DNA from: an uncultured Selenomonadaceae bacterium
GTDB taxonomy: Bacteria; Bacillota; Negativicutes; Selenomonadales; Selenomonadaceae
DNA: 64,000 nt
NCBI GenBank assembly: GCA_905234395.1
Contig: CAJOHG010000011.1
Location: 1 to 64,000, forward strand
Direction of reading: 5' to 3'
This document shows positions 7,019-15,614 of the stretch, piece by piece. Position 1 is the stretch's first letter; the number at the start of each line of letters is the position of its first letter. Below the pieces are notes generated by a model. That model did no database searches. It saw nothing but the letters and a program-made list of their open reading frames with translations, and had not been told where the DNA came from. The position numbers and the translations under genes are program-made.

Positions 7019-9646
7019 TTGAGACCGATTAAACTTAAAATGACGGCGTTTGGTGCGTATGTCAAACCTGTTGAAATTGACTTCGTGAAAGGACTCGGCG
7101 GCGAAAATTTTTTTCTGATACACGGCGCGACCGGCTCCGGCAAGACCACGATTCTTGACGCGATTTGCTTTGCACTTTATGGCGAAAGTTCCGGCGGCGG
7201 ACGAACCGGCAATATGATGCGCTCCGAACAGGCATCGCCCAACGACAAGACCGAAGTTGAATTCAAATTCGCAGTGCGCGGCAAAACTTACACAATCAAA
7301 CGCAGTCCAAAATATTTGCGACCGAGCAAACGCGGCGGCGGCTTGACGGAAGAGAAAGCTTTTGCGGAAATTCGGATTGACGGCAGACTAATTGAGACGC
7401 GAGACGTTTCGGAATATGTGCGCGACCTTTTGCATTTTAACAGCGAACAATTCCGCCAAGTGATTATGTTGCCGCAAGGTGCCTTCCAAAAATTTTTGCT
7501 CGCAAAATCGGACGACAAACAAAAAGTCTTGAACACGCTCTTTAACGCAGAATTTTTTAAGCGCGTGGAAGACGAACTCAAGCTCCGAATGTCCACGGCA
7601 CGCAGCAAATTTGAAACGTTGTCGGCACGCAAAAGCGGCTTGCTCGACGAGGCGGCTTGCAAAGAAAATGAATTGCCCGCGCTGATTAAAAAAATTTCTG
7701 CGGATCTCGACGCGTCACAAATTCGGCTCAAGACGTTGGAAGCTCAATCACTCGACGCACAAAAAAAATTCTCCGACGGCGAAATTTTAGATAAGGCGTT
7801 CGACGATTTGAAAAAGAAATCGCAGGCTTTAACCGAAGCTCAACGGTTGCTTGAAAAAATTTCCGCTGAACTGTCCGCCGCAAAAATCGAACTCGACAAA
7901 CGCACGGCTGAAGAAATTCGGCGCAAAGAATTGGATCGATTGACAGCTGACCTTGCCGCAAAAAAAGACGCGCTCGGAAAATTGCAAGGCAAACGTCGCG
8001 AACTTCAATCGGCAATCGAATCGGCGGAAAAATCTTCGGCTCAAGTCGCACGGCTCACGAAACTTAAACAGGCTTGCGATGACACGATGTCAAAGCTCAC
8101 GGCTCAAGTCGAACGCCTTCAAGACGCGCCTGCAAAAAAAATCGTTGCCGAAAAACTTTTGGACGACCTTAAAGCGATTGTCGAACTGCGCGGAAAAATT
8201 TCATTGGCGGAAAAAAATTTCTCGACAGCAACTCAAGCTCACGACGCGGCAGAGAAAATTCTTTCCGAACTTCGCGGACGACAAATTTCGGGAAGTGCGG
8301 CACGATTGGCGTTGACGTTGACGGACGGCGAACCTTGCCCTGTGTGCGGAGCGATTCATCATCCGTTGCCGGCAAAATCAGACGCAGCAATTCCAACCGA
8401 CGCTCAAATAAAATCCGCCGAATCAAAGCTTAAACAGCTCATCGCCGATAAAAATTCCGCCGCAGAAAATTTGGCACGTTTGAAAGGCGAACTCGTCATC
8501 AGAGAAAAAAATTTGTCGCAGTCCGCGCAGATTGTCACGGTCGCACAGGCTCAAACGGCATTCGACAAACTTTCGGCGGACGTTCAAGCACTGGAGCATT
8601 TTCGCGCGCGAATCAAGAACGGCGAATCAAAAACGCAAGAGACAATCGCGGCATTGGAAGCGGCTCAATCGGCGGACAAAAAATTTTCCGAGTCGTTGAA
8701 CACACTGCGCGGCGAAGTGTCGGCAATGGAACGCAACGTTGACGCAAAATATTTGACCGATAAAAATTTGCTCGACGCGGAAATTTCTTCAACAACCAAA
8801 GAACTCAACACACTCAATGCGGCGTTCAAATTCGCGCAGGAAAATTTCAATCGGCTCAACAATCAATCGGCGGCTCAACGCTCAACGGTCGAATCGGCAC
8901 TGAAAATCAAATCGGAAGTCGCGGCTCAAGTCGACGGCAAAACTCAACCTGACCTTGACGCGCTGAAAAAATTTCGTGACGACACGCGGGCGGCTGAACG
9001 TTCGGCAATCGACGCCAAAGCAAAATTATCTGCGCGGCTCGAACGATTGACGGAGCTTGCGAAAAAAATTTCGGCACTCGACGACGACTTGACCGTTGCC
9101 GACAAAAATTTTCTGATGTGGAAGACGCTTTCTGACACGGCAAGCGGCAAGGTCTCAAAAATTTCTTTCCAGCGATTTTATCTTGCGACGATGTTTAACG
9201 AAGTCATTGCCGAGGCGAACAATCGGCTTGAGAAAATGAGCGGCGGACGTTATCGATTCAAGCGCAAAGAGAACGTTACGGATCGTCGTATCGGCGGCGG
9301 CTTGGATTTGGAAATTTTCGACGACTACACCGGCTCAACGCGTCCCGTCGAAACTTTGAGCGGCGGTGAAAGTTTTTTGGCGTCGTTGAGTCTCGCGTTA
9401 GGCTTGGCGGCTGTCGTGCAGAACAATTCGGGCGGCATCAAACTCGACACGATTTTTATTGATGAAGGCTTCGGCACACTCGACACGGAGACGCTCGATT
9501 TCGCGATGAAAACTTTGCTTGAACTGCAGAGCGGCGGAAGATTGGTCGGGATAATTTCGCACGTCGAAGAGCTGAAAAATCAAATGCCAGTCCGCTTGGA
9601 AGTCATCAAGACAAAATTCGGCTCGACTGCAAGATTCAAAAGCTAA
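7019..9646 (+). CDS. sbcC: Exonuclease SbcCD subunit C (SMC-like ATPase)
   Basis: Rad50-like ATPase partner of SbcD. The N-terminal Walker A is HGATGSGKTT. A long coiled coil follows, and the zinc hook CPVC lies near residues 440-443. The C-terminal half holds the ABC signature LSGGESF and Walker B FIDEGFGTLD. The 875 residues are slightly shorter than many SbcC. The start is TTG 7019, supported by GGAGG nine bases upstream within the sbcD end. A piece of its coiled-coil region (about 8500-8740) has a degraded second copy near 1975-2240 on the other strand. Confidence 0.95.
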   Translation: MRPIKLKMTAFGAYVKPVEIDFVKGLGGENFFLIHGATGSGKTTILDAICFALYGESSGGGRTGNMMRSEQASPNDKTEVEFKFAVRGKTYTIKRSPKYLRPSKRGGGLTEEKAFAEIRIDGRLIETRDVSEYVRDLLHFNSEQFRQVIMLPQGAFQKFLLAKSDDKQKVLNTLFNAEFFKRVEDELKLRMSTARSKFETLSARKSGLLDEAACKENELPALIKKISADLDASQIRLKTLEAQSLDAQKKFSDGEILDKAFDDLKKKSQALTEAQRLLEKISAELSAAKIELDKRTAEEIRRKELDRLTADLAAKKDALGKLQGKRRELQSAIESAEKSSAQVARLTKLKQACDDTMSKLTAQVERLQDAPAKKIVAEKLLDDLKAIVELRGKISLAEKNFSTATQAHDAAEKILSELRGRQISGSAARLALTLTDGEPCPVCGAIHHPLPAKSDAAIPTDAQIKSAESKLKQLIADKNSAAENLARLKGELVIREKNLSQSAQIVTVAQAQTAFDKLSADVQALEHFRARIKNGESKTQETIAALEAAQSADKKFSESLNTLRGEVSAMERNVDAKYLTDKNLLDAEISSTTKELNTLNAAFKFAQENFNRLNNQSAAQRSTVESALKIKSEVAAQVDGKTQPDLDALKKFRDDTRAAERSAIDAKAKLSARLERLTELAKKISALDDDLTVADKNFLMWKTLSDTASGKVSKISFQRFYLATMFNEVIAEANNRLEKMSGGRYRFKRKENVTDRRIGGGLDLEIFDDYTGSTRPVETLSGGESFLASLSLALGLAAVVQNNSGGIKLDTIFIDEGFGTLDTETLDFAMKTLLELQSGGRLVGIISHVEELKNQMPVRLEVIKTKFGSTARFKS

Positions 9647-9662
9647 TCTTTGCCGCGACGCG

Positions 9663-9691
9663 TTGACTTTTGGCAAACTGTTTCCTATAAT
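9663..9691 (+). promoter_or_regulatory. Consensus sigma-70 promoter
   Basis: TTGACT at 9663-9668, 17 bp spacer, then TATAAT at 9686-9691. It lies 48 bp upstream of the binding-protein gene, just after the sbcC stop, so the downstream gene is likely transcribed on its own. Confidence 0.85.
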
Positions 9692-9739
9692 CCTGCGCAG
9701 GAAATATTCAGTGAAAATTTTTTGGGAGGTTGAACGGAA

Positions 9740-10936
9740 TTGTTTTCCATCGGTAAAAAGTTCAAATTGGCGTCAATGATCGCTTGCGGGATTTTGGCAA
9801 GTGCATTGTTCACGGGCTGCGGCGGCGGAGATTCTGCAGGCGGCGGCGAAAAAAAATCTGCGGGCGATGAAATCGTCATCGGCGCAAACTTCGAGTTGAC
9901 AGGCAACGTCGCTCAATACGGCGCAAATGCCAACAACGGTCTCAAGCTCGCAATCAAAGAGATTAACGACGCGGGCGGCATCAACGGCAAGAAAATCAAA
10001 GTCGTCGAGGCTGATGCCAAATCCGAAGCTGCAGAAGCCGTCAACGCCGCGACCAAATTAATTTCCGACGACAATGTTGTTGCGCTTATCGGCCCGGCTG
10101 TCACTGCCAACGTCATCGCCGAATCGCAAGTTGCAACTGACAACAAAGTCCCGATTATCGCTCCTGCCGCGACCAATCCCGACGTGACGATTGAAAATGG
10201 CGAAGTCAAACCGTTTGTCTTCCGCGCATGTTTCATCGACCCGCAACAATCCGAAGTTATGGCTCAATTCGCCGCCAAAGATTTGAACGCGAAAACCGCC
10301 GTGCTTTACATTGATTCAAGCTCCGATTATTCCAAGAGTCTCGGCAAAATCTTCAAGGAAAAATTCGAGGCTGACGGCGGACAAGTCGTCATGGAAGAGG
10401 CTTTCCTTGCCAAAGACCAAGACTTCAAAGCCGCGTTGACAAAAATTCAAACCGCCAACGCTGATGTTATTTTCGTTCCTGCTTATTATGAGGAAGTCGG
10501 CAAAATCATCAAACAGGCTCGCGAACTCGGAATCAACGCCGCAATTCTCGGCACCGACGGTTGGGACGATGTTAAGGTTATCGAAATCGCCGGCAAGGAC
10601 GCGCTCAACAATACTTTCTTCTGCACGCACTGCTTTGAAGGCGAAGAGAGTATGCAAGCTTTCATCAACGCTTACAAGGCGGAATACAAAGCCGAACCCA
10701 ACGCTTTTGCGGCACTCGGCTACGACGCAGGCAAAATGTTGATTGATGCCATTCAACGCGGCGGCGAAGACTCCGAAAAAATTCGCGCCAACATCGAGAG
10801 CATAAAAGACTTGCAAGTCGGCACCGGCAAAATCACGATGGATGCCGCGACGCACAATCCGATTAAAGGCATCGTCGTTATCGAGACCAAAGACGGCGTT
10901 CGCTCACTGCGCACCAAAATCGCGCCCGAAGGTTAA
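9740..10936 (+). CDS. Branched-chain amino-acid ABC transporter substrate-binding lipoprotein
   Basis: Periplasmic-binding-protein type 1 fold of the LivJ/LivK family, which captures leucine, isoleucine, valine or related ligands for an ABC importer. The N-terminal lipoprotein signal ends in LFTGCGGG. The mature part begins with EIVIGANFELTG and continues with NNGLKLAIKEINDAGG, a hallmark of the family. The start is TTG 9740 with GGGAGGT upstream. No permease or ATPase genes of a Liv system are adjacent. It is a single-gene unit bounded by its own promoter and a terminator. Confidence 0.92.
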   Translation: MFSIGKKFKLASMIACGILASALFTGCGGGDSAGGGEKKSAGDEIVIGANFELTGNVAQYGANANNGLKLAIKEINDAGGINGKKIKVVEADAKSEAAEAVNAATKLISDDNVVALIGPAVTANVIAESQVATDNKVPIIAPAATNPDVTIENGEVKPFVFRACFIDPQQSEVMAQFAAKDLNAKTAVLYIDSSSDYSKSLGKIFKEKFEADGGQVVMEEAFLAKDQDFKAALTKIQTANADVIFVPAYYEEVGKIIKQARELGINAAILGTDGWDDVKVIEIAGKDALNNTFFCTHCFEGEESMQAFINAYKAEYKAEPNAFAALGYDAGKMLIDAIQRGGEDSEKIRANIESIKDLQVGTGKITMDAATHNPIKGIVVIETKDGVRSLRTKIAPEG

Positions 10937-10978
10937 TCAAAATTTTTTCGCGACAAAATCATCACGACAAATAAAAAT

Positions 10979-11008
10979 CTCCACGAAATTTTTCGCGGAG
11001 TTTTTTTT
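10979..11008 (+). terminator. Rho-independent terminator
   Basis: CTCC(A)CG pairs with CG(C)GGAG around an AAATTTTT loop, followed by eight T. It closes the binding-protein gene and also faces the convergent DUF2156 gene. Confidence 0.85.
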
Positions 11009-11020
11009 GTTGCCAATGAT

Positions 11021-11926
11021 TCAAGCAAGCGTCGCGTTAAACTTTTCAATCAGCTTCACGGGACGATAAGATTCTTTCGCCTGCCGCAAGCCGTCAATGC
11101 CCATGTCTTCTTCGCGATTGATGTAAGTCATTTCCGACCATTCATGCGCAACAAAACTTTGATTAATCGCAACGTAAATGCCGCGAACGTCGGGATCAGC
11201 TTTTTCGACGTGGATAACCGCCGTGTCAGAATTTAGCCGCTCGCCGAACGTGAACGCCACGACTTTATCATCAATCAGAATCGCGCCGCCTTTGAGTTTG
11301 AACGCGTCGAAGTGGTCAAAAATCTCGTGAATCGCCGCCTGCTCATAACCGATAAACGGATCGTCGGGATTGTCTCGCTTATGCGTCGTGTACCACAAAT
11401 TCAACTCGTCGCGGCACTTCGGGATAATTTCTTCGGTTATCGGCAAATAAACGGCGTCGGGATATTCTTTGCGGAAGGCGTTCAGATGATTTTTCTTGCC
11501 GTGAAATTTTCTGCCGGAAAGGTTAATCAAATCCTGCGACAGATAAACGTAGTCGAAATTGTTGCGGTCAACGGTGATGTCAAATTTCGCGTGAGGATAC
11601 CGTGTCAACTCGTCGGCAAAACTTTTCTCCAGTCCGACAAAGAAAACTTCCTGCTTTTGCTCGTCAAAGAATCGAATCATTTTGGTGATGGCGTCTTGCA
11701 AATTTTCCTGCGCACCAATCGGTTGCCACGCCGCGATTTTTCCTTGCCAATGTGCAATGACGTAAAGCACGCCGTCTTCCGTCGCCCAATGCAGATTGAG
11801 CATTTCGCGCCACATGAAAAGATTCGTGAAGGTGTATTGCGCACTCTCGCAGTATCGCGCACCGTAAAACTCGTCAAAAACTTCCTTGTCCTTACACTCC
11901 AACTTTTTGAAGTTAATTTTGTCCAC
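11021..11926 (-). CDS. DUF2156 protein (lysyl-phosphatidylglycerol synthase C-terminal-like)
   Basis: A 301-residue soluble protein of the DUF2156 family, which shares its double GNAT fold with the catalytic half of MprF and FemX-type aminoacyl transferases. Visible family traits are the N-terminal YTFTNLFMWRE and FHGKKNHLNAFRKEYPD. The C-terminal YINREEDMGIDGLRQAKESY is strongly conserved. It lacks the membrane half of MprF, so lipid lysinylation is not implied. Its start overlaps the end of the cysteine-rich protein gene (11913), suggesting translational coupling at the end of a seven-gene minus-strand run. Confidence 0.82.
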   Translation of the reverse strand: MDKINFKKLECKDKEVFDEFYGARYCESAQYTFTNLFMWREMLNLHWATEDGVLYVIAHWQGKIAAWQPIGAQENLQDAITKMIRFFDEQKQEVFFVGLEKSFADELTRYPHAKFDITVDRNNFDYVYLSQDLINLSGRKFHGKKNHLNAFRKEYPDAVYLPITEEIIPKCRDELNLWYTTHKRDNPDDPFIGYEQAAIHEIFDHFDAFKLKGGAILIDDKVVAFTFGERLNSDTAVIHVEKADPDVRGIYVAINQSFVAHEWSEMTYINREEDMGIDGLRQAKESYRPVKLIEKFNATLA

Positions 11927-12647
11927 TCTCCTCGAATAAAAGTTCCGCCAAATGAAAAGCTTTTGAGCTGCCCAATTTTAAACCGCGCAAGCAATAATGA
12001 CAATACGCCGCAACTTTTTCCGTTTGAATCGCCGCGCAGTGTTCGTGCATGAGCTGAAATTTTTCGTCGTCGGTGTGCGGTTGAAACAAACCTTTTGCGC
12101 CGTGCAAAAATTTTTTCGGTGCAAGTGCAGGATTTCTCGGCGGTTGCGGCTGATACAACGAGTAGCCGCAAAATTTTGTTCGCTCATGATTTTCGGGCAG
12201 TTCGACGACTTCAAAGTTCATGCGTCGCAAAATTTCTCGAACAGCCGCTTGCTCCGCGAAGTTCTCCTTCGACCGCCAACAATCTTGAATCGTAATTGCT
12301 TCGCCGTGATGATTCGGGTAAGAAAATTTTTCGTCGGAAAGTATCAGTTCCCAAATCGACTCGCGCAAAATTTCGGGATGTTGCTCCTCGAAAATCGCCG
12401 AGCAGTTGTGACAAACTGAAACCATCGTTGAGCCTGGCGGAAATTTTTCAAAGTGTTTAATCGCGCGCCACTCGTCACGATAATTTTCCGGCATGCGCTC
12501 TTCAAACTCCGCGACCTTATAATTTTTGACGCAACAACGAATTATCGGCAAGTCGAATCGTTCGCGAATGTAAGATTGAACTTTGAAACTTAGCGCGGGA
12601 TATTCTTCCGTGAACACGCAACTTGCCACGTAAAATTTCTGATTCAT
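11913..12647 (-). CDS. Cysteine-rich (probable Fe-S/redox) protein
   Basis: 244 residues from ATG 12647, which overlaps the upstream hydrolase stop region. It has clustered cysteines: RCCVKNYK, SVCHNCSAIF, DCWRSKE, KFCGYSL and YCHYCLRGL. This pattern recalls the CCG-type domain of heterodisulfide-reductase-like proteins, so a metal- or Fe-S-binding role is possible. I do not recognise the exact family. No signal peptide or membrane segment is seen. An in-frame upstream extension to 12770 lies inside the hydrolase gene and is not credible. Confidence 0.7.
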   Translation of the reverse strand: MNQKFYVASCVFTEEYPALSFKVQSYIRERFDLPIIRCCVKNYKVAEFEERMPENYRDEWRAIKHFEKFPPGSTMVSVCHNCSAIFEEQHPEILRESIWELILSDEKFSYPNHHGEAITIQDCWRSKENFAEQAAVREILRRMNFEVVELPENHERTKFCGYSLYQPQPPRNPALAPKKFLHGAKGLFQPHTDDEKFQLMHEHCAAIQTEKVAAYCHYCLRGLKLGSSKAFHLAELLFEESGQN

Positions 12648-12648
12648 G

Positions 12649-13491
12649 TCAAGCACTCCAATTTTTAATCGACGCCGCAATTTCCGCACAATGACTTTCC
12701 AAGGCGAAATGTCCGCTCTCGACGAATTCAATCTGCGCGGACGGCAAATCTTTCTTGAATGCCTGTGCACCTTGGCAAATGAACGACGGATCGTTTTTGC
12801 CCCACACCGCCAAAAGTTTCGGGTGATGTTCGCGCAGATATTTTTGGAAGGTCGGATACAGCGCGACGTTGCTTTGATAATCGAAAATCAAATCGGATTG
12901 AATTTCGTCGTAACCGGAACGGTTCGTGTAAAAAATATCCAGCGAATAACCGTCGGGCGCAACAGAATTTTCGGGCGTGCCGAAAGTGTATTGTCCGATA
13001 ATCGTTTCGGCGGCGAATGCAGCTTTGTATTGCTCGCGAAGTTCGGGCGTGGGATTTTTCCAATATTCGGCACGAGCCGCCCATTTCACGCCGAGACCTT
13101 CCGCGTAGACGTTGCCGTTTTGACTGACGAGACCCAAAATTTTCTGCGGATTTTTTGCAGCAATGCGAAAACCAATCGGCGCACCGTAATCGAAGACGTA
13201 CATGAAAAATTTTTCGACGCCGAGCCGTGCAAGAAATTTTTCAATGACGGCGGCAAGATTGTCGAAGGTGTAAGAGAAATTTTCACGCGGCGGCATATCG
13301 GATTGACCGAAGCCGGGATAATCGGGCGCGATTAAATGAAACTTGTCCTCAAGCATCGGAATTAAATCGCGGAACATGTGACTTGACGAAGGGAAACCGT
13401 GAAACAAAATCATTGTCGGCTTATCGACTGCGCCTGCCTCGCGATAAAAAATTTTCACGCCGTCCACGTCAAGCTTTTTGTAAGTCGTCAC
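12649..13491 (-). CDS. Alpha/beta hydrolase, haloalkane dehalogenase/epoxide hydrolase-like
   Basis: A 280-residue cytosolic alpha/beta hydrolase. ILFHGFPSSSHMFRDL carries the HG oxyanion motif. The nucleophile elbow reads YVFDYGAPIG, with Asp rather than Ser, as in haloalkane dehalogenases and epoxide hydrolases. Further motifs are LLAVWGKNDP (acid) and ESGHFALE (catalytic His). The true substrate cannot be deduced. Preceded by a small hypothetical gene 12 bp upstream and followed directly by the cysteine-rich protein gene. Confidence 0.87.
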   Translation of the reverse strand: MTTYKKLDVDGVKIFYREAGAVDKPTMILFHGFPSSSHMFRDLIPMLEDKFHLIAPDYPGFGQSDMPPRENFSYTFDNLAAVIEKFLARLGVEKFFMYVFDYGAPIGFRIAAKNPQKILGLVSQNGNVYAEGLGVKWAARAEYWKNPTPELREQYKAAFAAETIIGQYTFGTPENSVAPDGYSLDIFYTNRSGYDEIQSDLIFDYQSNVALYPTFQKYLREHHPKLLAVWGKNDPSFICQGAQAFKKDLPSAQIEFVESGHFALESHCAEIAASIKNWSA

Positions 13492-13503
13492 AAAAATTTC
13501 TCC

Positions 13504-13761
13504 TTAAGTCAATTTTCTGATGTCGTCAACGAAACCATTCAGCGGTCGAACGTAATTTTTCATGCCAAGATGCGCCGAACATTTTTGATAAGTGTCGCTC
13601 GTATTCGGAAGGTAAAAAATTTGTCGTTGCTCGCCGAGCCGAACAATTTTGTCGTCCGATAAATCTTTGTCAAACGTTATCAAGTGCCACAGCTCTCGAA
13701 TTTTGAAATGCGACAACGTTCCTCTGTCCGCTTGACTTAACTGCTTCCAACGCTCGCGCAA
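13504..13761 (-). CDS. Small hypothetical protein
   Basis: An 85-codon frame from TTG 13761 that overlaps the preceding RHH gene by about 90 bp in a different frame and ends 12 bp before the hydrolase start. It has a protein-like composition (IRELWHLITFDKDLSDDKIV, MKNYVRPLNGFVDD) and no recognised domain. A large overlap with the RHH gene could mean a paired small module. It could also mean a frameshift that split one longer protein near 13700-13760. Confidence 0.4.
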   Translation of the reverse strand: MRERWKQLSQADRGTLSHFKIRELWHLITFDKDLSDDKIVRLGEQRQIFYLPNTSDTYQKCSAHLGMKNYVRPLNGFVDDIRKLT

Positions 13762-13993
13762 AGTCCGCTTGCAACTTTTTACCGTCAGCCTCTGTAATGA
13801 ATTCTTCGCCGTGATTTTTAATGTATTCCTCTACTCCATTTTGAATAAGTTTTGAAAGACTTAATCCCAATTCCCGTGCCGCCATTTTGTACGAGCCAAG
13901 CTTACCCTTAGGAATATCTACAATAAGTCGCTCCCGCTTATCTTTTTGACGAGGTTCTCTGCATATTAATCGCTTGTTTTTTGATGTCGTCAT
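13670..13993 (-). CDS. Ribbon-helix-helix-like DNA-binding protein
   Basis: 107 residues. The N-terminal half (ERLIVDIPKGKLGSYKMAA, LGLSLSKLIQNGVEEYI) fits an Arc/CopG-type ribbon-helix-helix: a short strand, then two helices. Such proteins act as antitoxins or repressors. The tail is hydrophilic. The next gene overlaps its 3' end but is not a recognised toxin, so a toxin-antitoxin role is not established. Located 26 bp downstream of the DNA methyltransferase gene. Confidence 0.55.
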   Translation of the reverse strand: MTTSKNKRLICREPRQKDKRERLIVDIPKGKLGSYKMAARELGLSLSKLIQNGVEEYIKNHGEEFITEADGKKLQADFARALEAVKSSGQRNVVAFQNSRAVALDNV

Positions 13994-14019
13994 CGAAACT
14001 CCTCCTTAATTGAAAGATT

Positions 14020-14844
14020 TTAAAACATTAGCGGCAAGACAATTTCATTGGACACATCGTCACGTTGCCGCCAATCACCTCCGTCAATCCGAGCTTGAGC
14101 CATTTCGCAATACTTGAGCGACTTCTCAATCAGAATGAAATTCCTGCCGAATTTTTTCGCACAAACGCCCGTCGTGCCCGAACCTGCGAACGGATCCAAA
14201 ATTATTTGCCCGGTCGTGCTTGAAATGATTCTGTCGATAAGCTCTTCGGGAAACGGCGCGGGATGAGGATTTTTCATCTCCTGCTTGACTTCCCAAACGT
14301 CGGTTAATTTATTCGCGCCCTTGGCAAGTTTGAACGCCTTGTTGCACACCAGATAAATTTGTTCGGTCGTCGGCAGGAAGTAGCCCGCATTAAAGTTAAT
14401 CGCGCCGCTGCGTTTCCAGATGATGATTTGCCGCAAAGGAAAGCCGCGCAAAATTTCTCCGCGATCTTCGAGCAAACCGTTCTGCACACGATTTTTGTTG
14501 TTGTAAAAAATTGCGCCGTCGTCCTTGATGAGCCGACACATTTCCGCGACGCATTCACGTTGCCAAGCGACATATTCGGCGTAAGGCATGTTGTCATCGT
14601 ATTCGGCGTAACCGTTCTTAATCGCGGCGTTCTTCCACTTGCCGCAGTTCGTATTGCGTTTCAAGCCGTTGCCCGTGGAGTTGAGCAGATTATAAGGCGG
14701 CGAAGTTATCACGACATCAACGCATTTATCGGGCAATGTACGCATAACCTCCAAACAATCGCCGTGAATAATTTTGTCGCGGCAACCGTCAACGTCAGCG
14801 GCTCCGTCGAACTCAACAATCTCCGTCATTTCAATCACCGTCAT
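14020..14844 (-). CDS. Orphan site-specific DNA methyltransferase (N4-cytosine or N6-adenine)
   Basis: 274-residue methyltransferase. The catalytic motif IV, TSPPYNL, comes early (near residue 48). The SAM-binding FxGxG motif, DPFAGSGTTGVCAKKFGRNF, comes near the C-terminus. This order is that of the beta group. SPPY suggests N4-cytosine, but N6-adenine activity is possible. No restriction enzyme lies beside it, so it is likely an orphan with a regulatory or protective role. The start overlaps the upstream SAM methyltransferase stop by 4 bp (ATGA). Confidence 0.9.
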   Translation of the reverse strand: MTVIEMTEIVEFDGAADVDGCRDKIIHGDCLEVMRTLPDKCVDVVITSPPYNLLNSTGNGLKRNTNCGKWKNAAIKNGYAEYDDNMPYAEYVAWQRECVAEMCRLIKDDGAIFYNNKNRVQNGLLEDRGEILRGFPLRQIIIWKRSGAINFNAGYFLPTTEQIYLVCNKAFKLAKGANKLTDVWEVKQEMKNPHPAPFPEELIDRIISSTTGQIILDPFAGSGTTGVCAKKFGRNFILIEKSLKYCEMAQARIDGGDWRQRDDVSNEIVLPLMF

Positions 14845-15539
14845 TTTGTCGCGTGAATGGCAAACAGCGGCACCGAATCATACACGCAACGATTGTCCCT
14901 GTGCACGACGTGTGAAATATCCTCGTCAAGCCGCACAGAAAAATTTATGCCTTCCAAAAAACCTGCGTCCCAAAACGGTCGTCGACACGTGCTTATCGTC
15001 AAGGAATTCTTAATCGCATCGCACTCAATCAACATCGCGTCAGTAACTTCAATCTCGTTGCAAACGTCGTCAGAAAAAATTTTGTTGCCGTAATCGGAAT
15101 CGAAATTCATCAGCACACCGCCGACTTTCAAGACGCGTCGCCATTCACGATAAGCCGCCTTGACATCGGGCAAAGTCCACGTCAAATTTCGCGTGACGAC
15201 CGCATCAAAAGTTTCATCGGCGAAATCGAGAACTTGAGCATTCATTTTAATGAATTCGGCTTGTAAATTCAGTTCACGCAGATTTTTATCAGCCTCGCAA
15301 AGCATTTTCGTCGACATGTCAATGCCCGTGACTTCATGACCTAAGCTTGACAGAATTGCCGCGAAAAATCCTGCGCCCGTGCCAACGTCGAGAATCTTCA
15401 ACTTGTCGCCGGGCAAATTTTTTTTGAAAATGTTCCGCCAAGCCAAACCGTCAATGCCGTCAAGTTCAAGCCGCCGAGTCCTGCTGAAGTCCGCACTGCG
15501 TTCGTCCCAATAATTTTCAATTCGTCGCGTTAAAGTCAT
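14841..15539 (-). CDS. Class I SAM-dependent methyltransferase
   Basis: 232 residues with a classic Rossmann methyltransferase domain: ILDVGTGAGFFAAILS (motif I), VTGIDMS (motif II), FDAVVTRNLTW and LKVGGVLMNFD. It belongs to the broad Methyltransf_11 group acting on small molecules. The substrate is unknown. In many bacteria such a gene follows oligopeptide/nickel-type ABC ATPase genes, as here. It has GGAGG upstream and overlaps the DNA methyltransferase gene downstream. Confidence 0.85.
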   Translation of the reverse strand: MTLTRRIENYWDERSADFSRTRRLELDGIDGLAWRNIFKKNLPGDKLKILDVGTGAGFFAAILSSLGHEVTGIDMSTKMLCEADKNLRELNLQAEFIKMNAQVLDFADETFDAVVTRNLTWTLPDVKAAYREWRRVLKVGGVLMNFDSDYGNKIFSDDVCNEIEVTDAMLIECDAIKNSLTISTCRRPFWDAGFLEGINFSVRLDEDISHVVHRDNRCVYDSVPLFAIHATK

Positions 15540-15614
15540 TTGACACCTCCGAAAGTTTTCCTTCGCGCAATTCGAGTTTGCGGTCGGTTAATTTTTTTTA
15601 TCAGTGCCGGGTCG
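15540..15614 (-). other. Intergenic vestige resembling an ABC-ATPase C-terminus
   Basis: In one frame the minus strand reads KKLTDRKLELREGKLSEVSN just before the methyltransferase start, much like the last residues of ABC ATPases (ADR..EL..GKL). It has no start and lies after the complete stop of the adjacent ATPase. It could be a remnant of a lost ATPase gene or of the original 3' end of the neighbouring one. It also contains the methyltransferase ribosome site. Confidence 0.3.
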
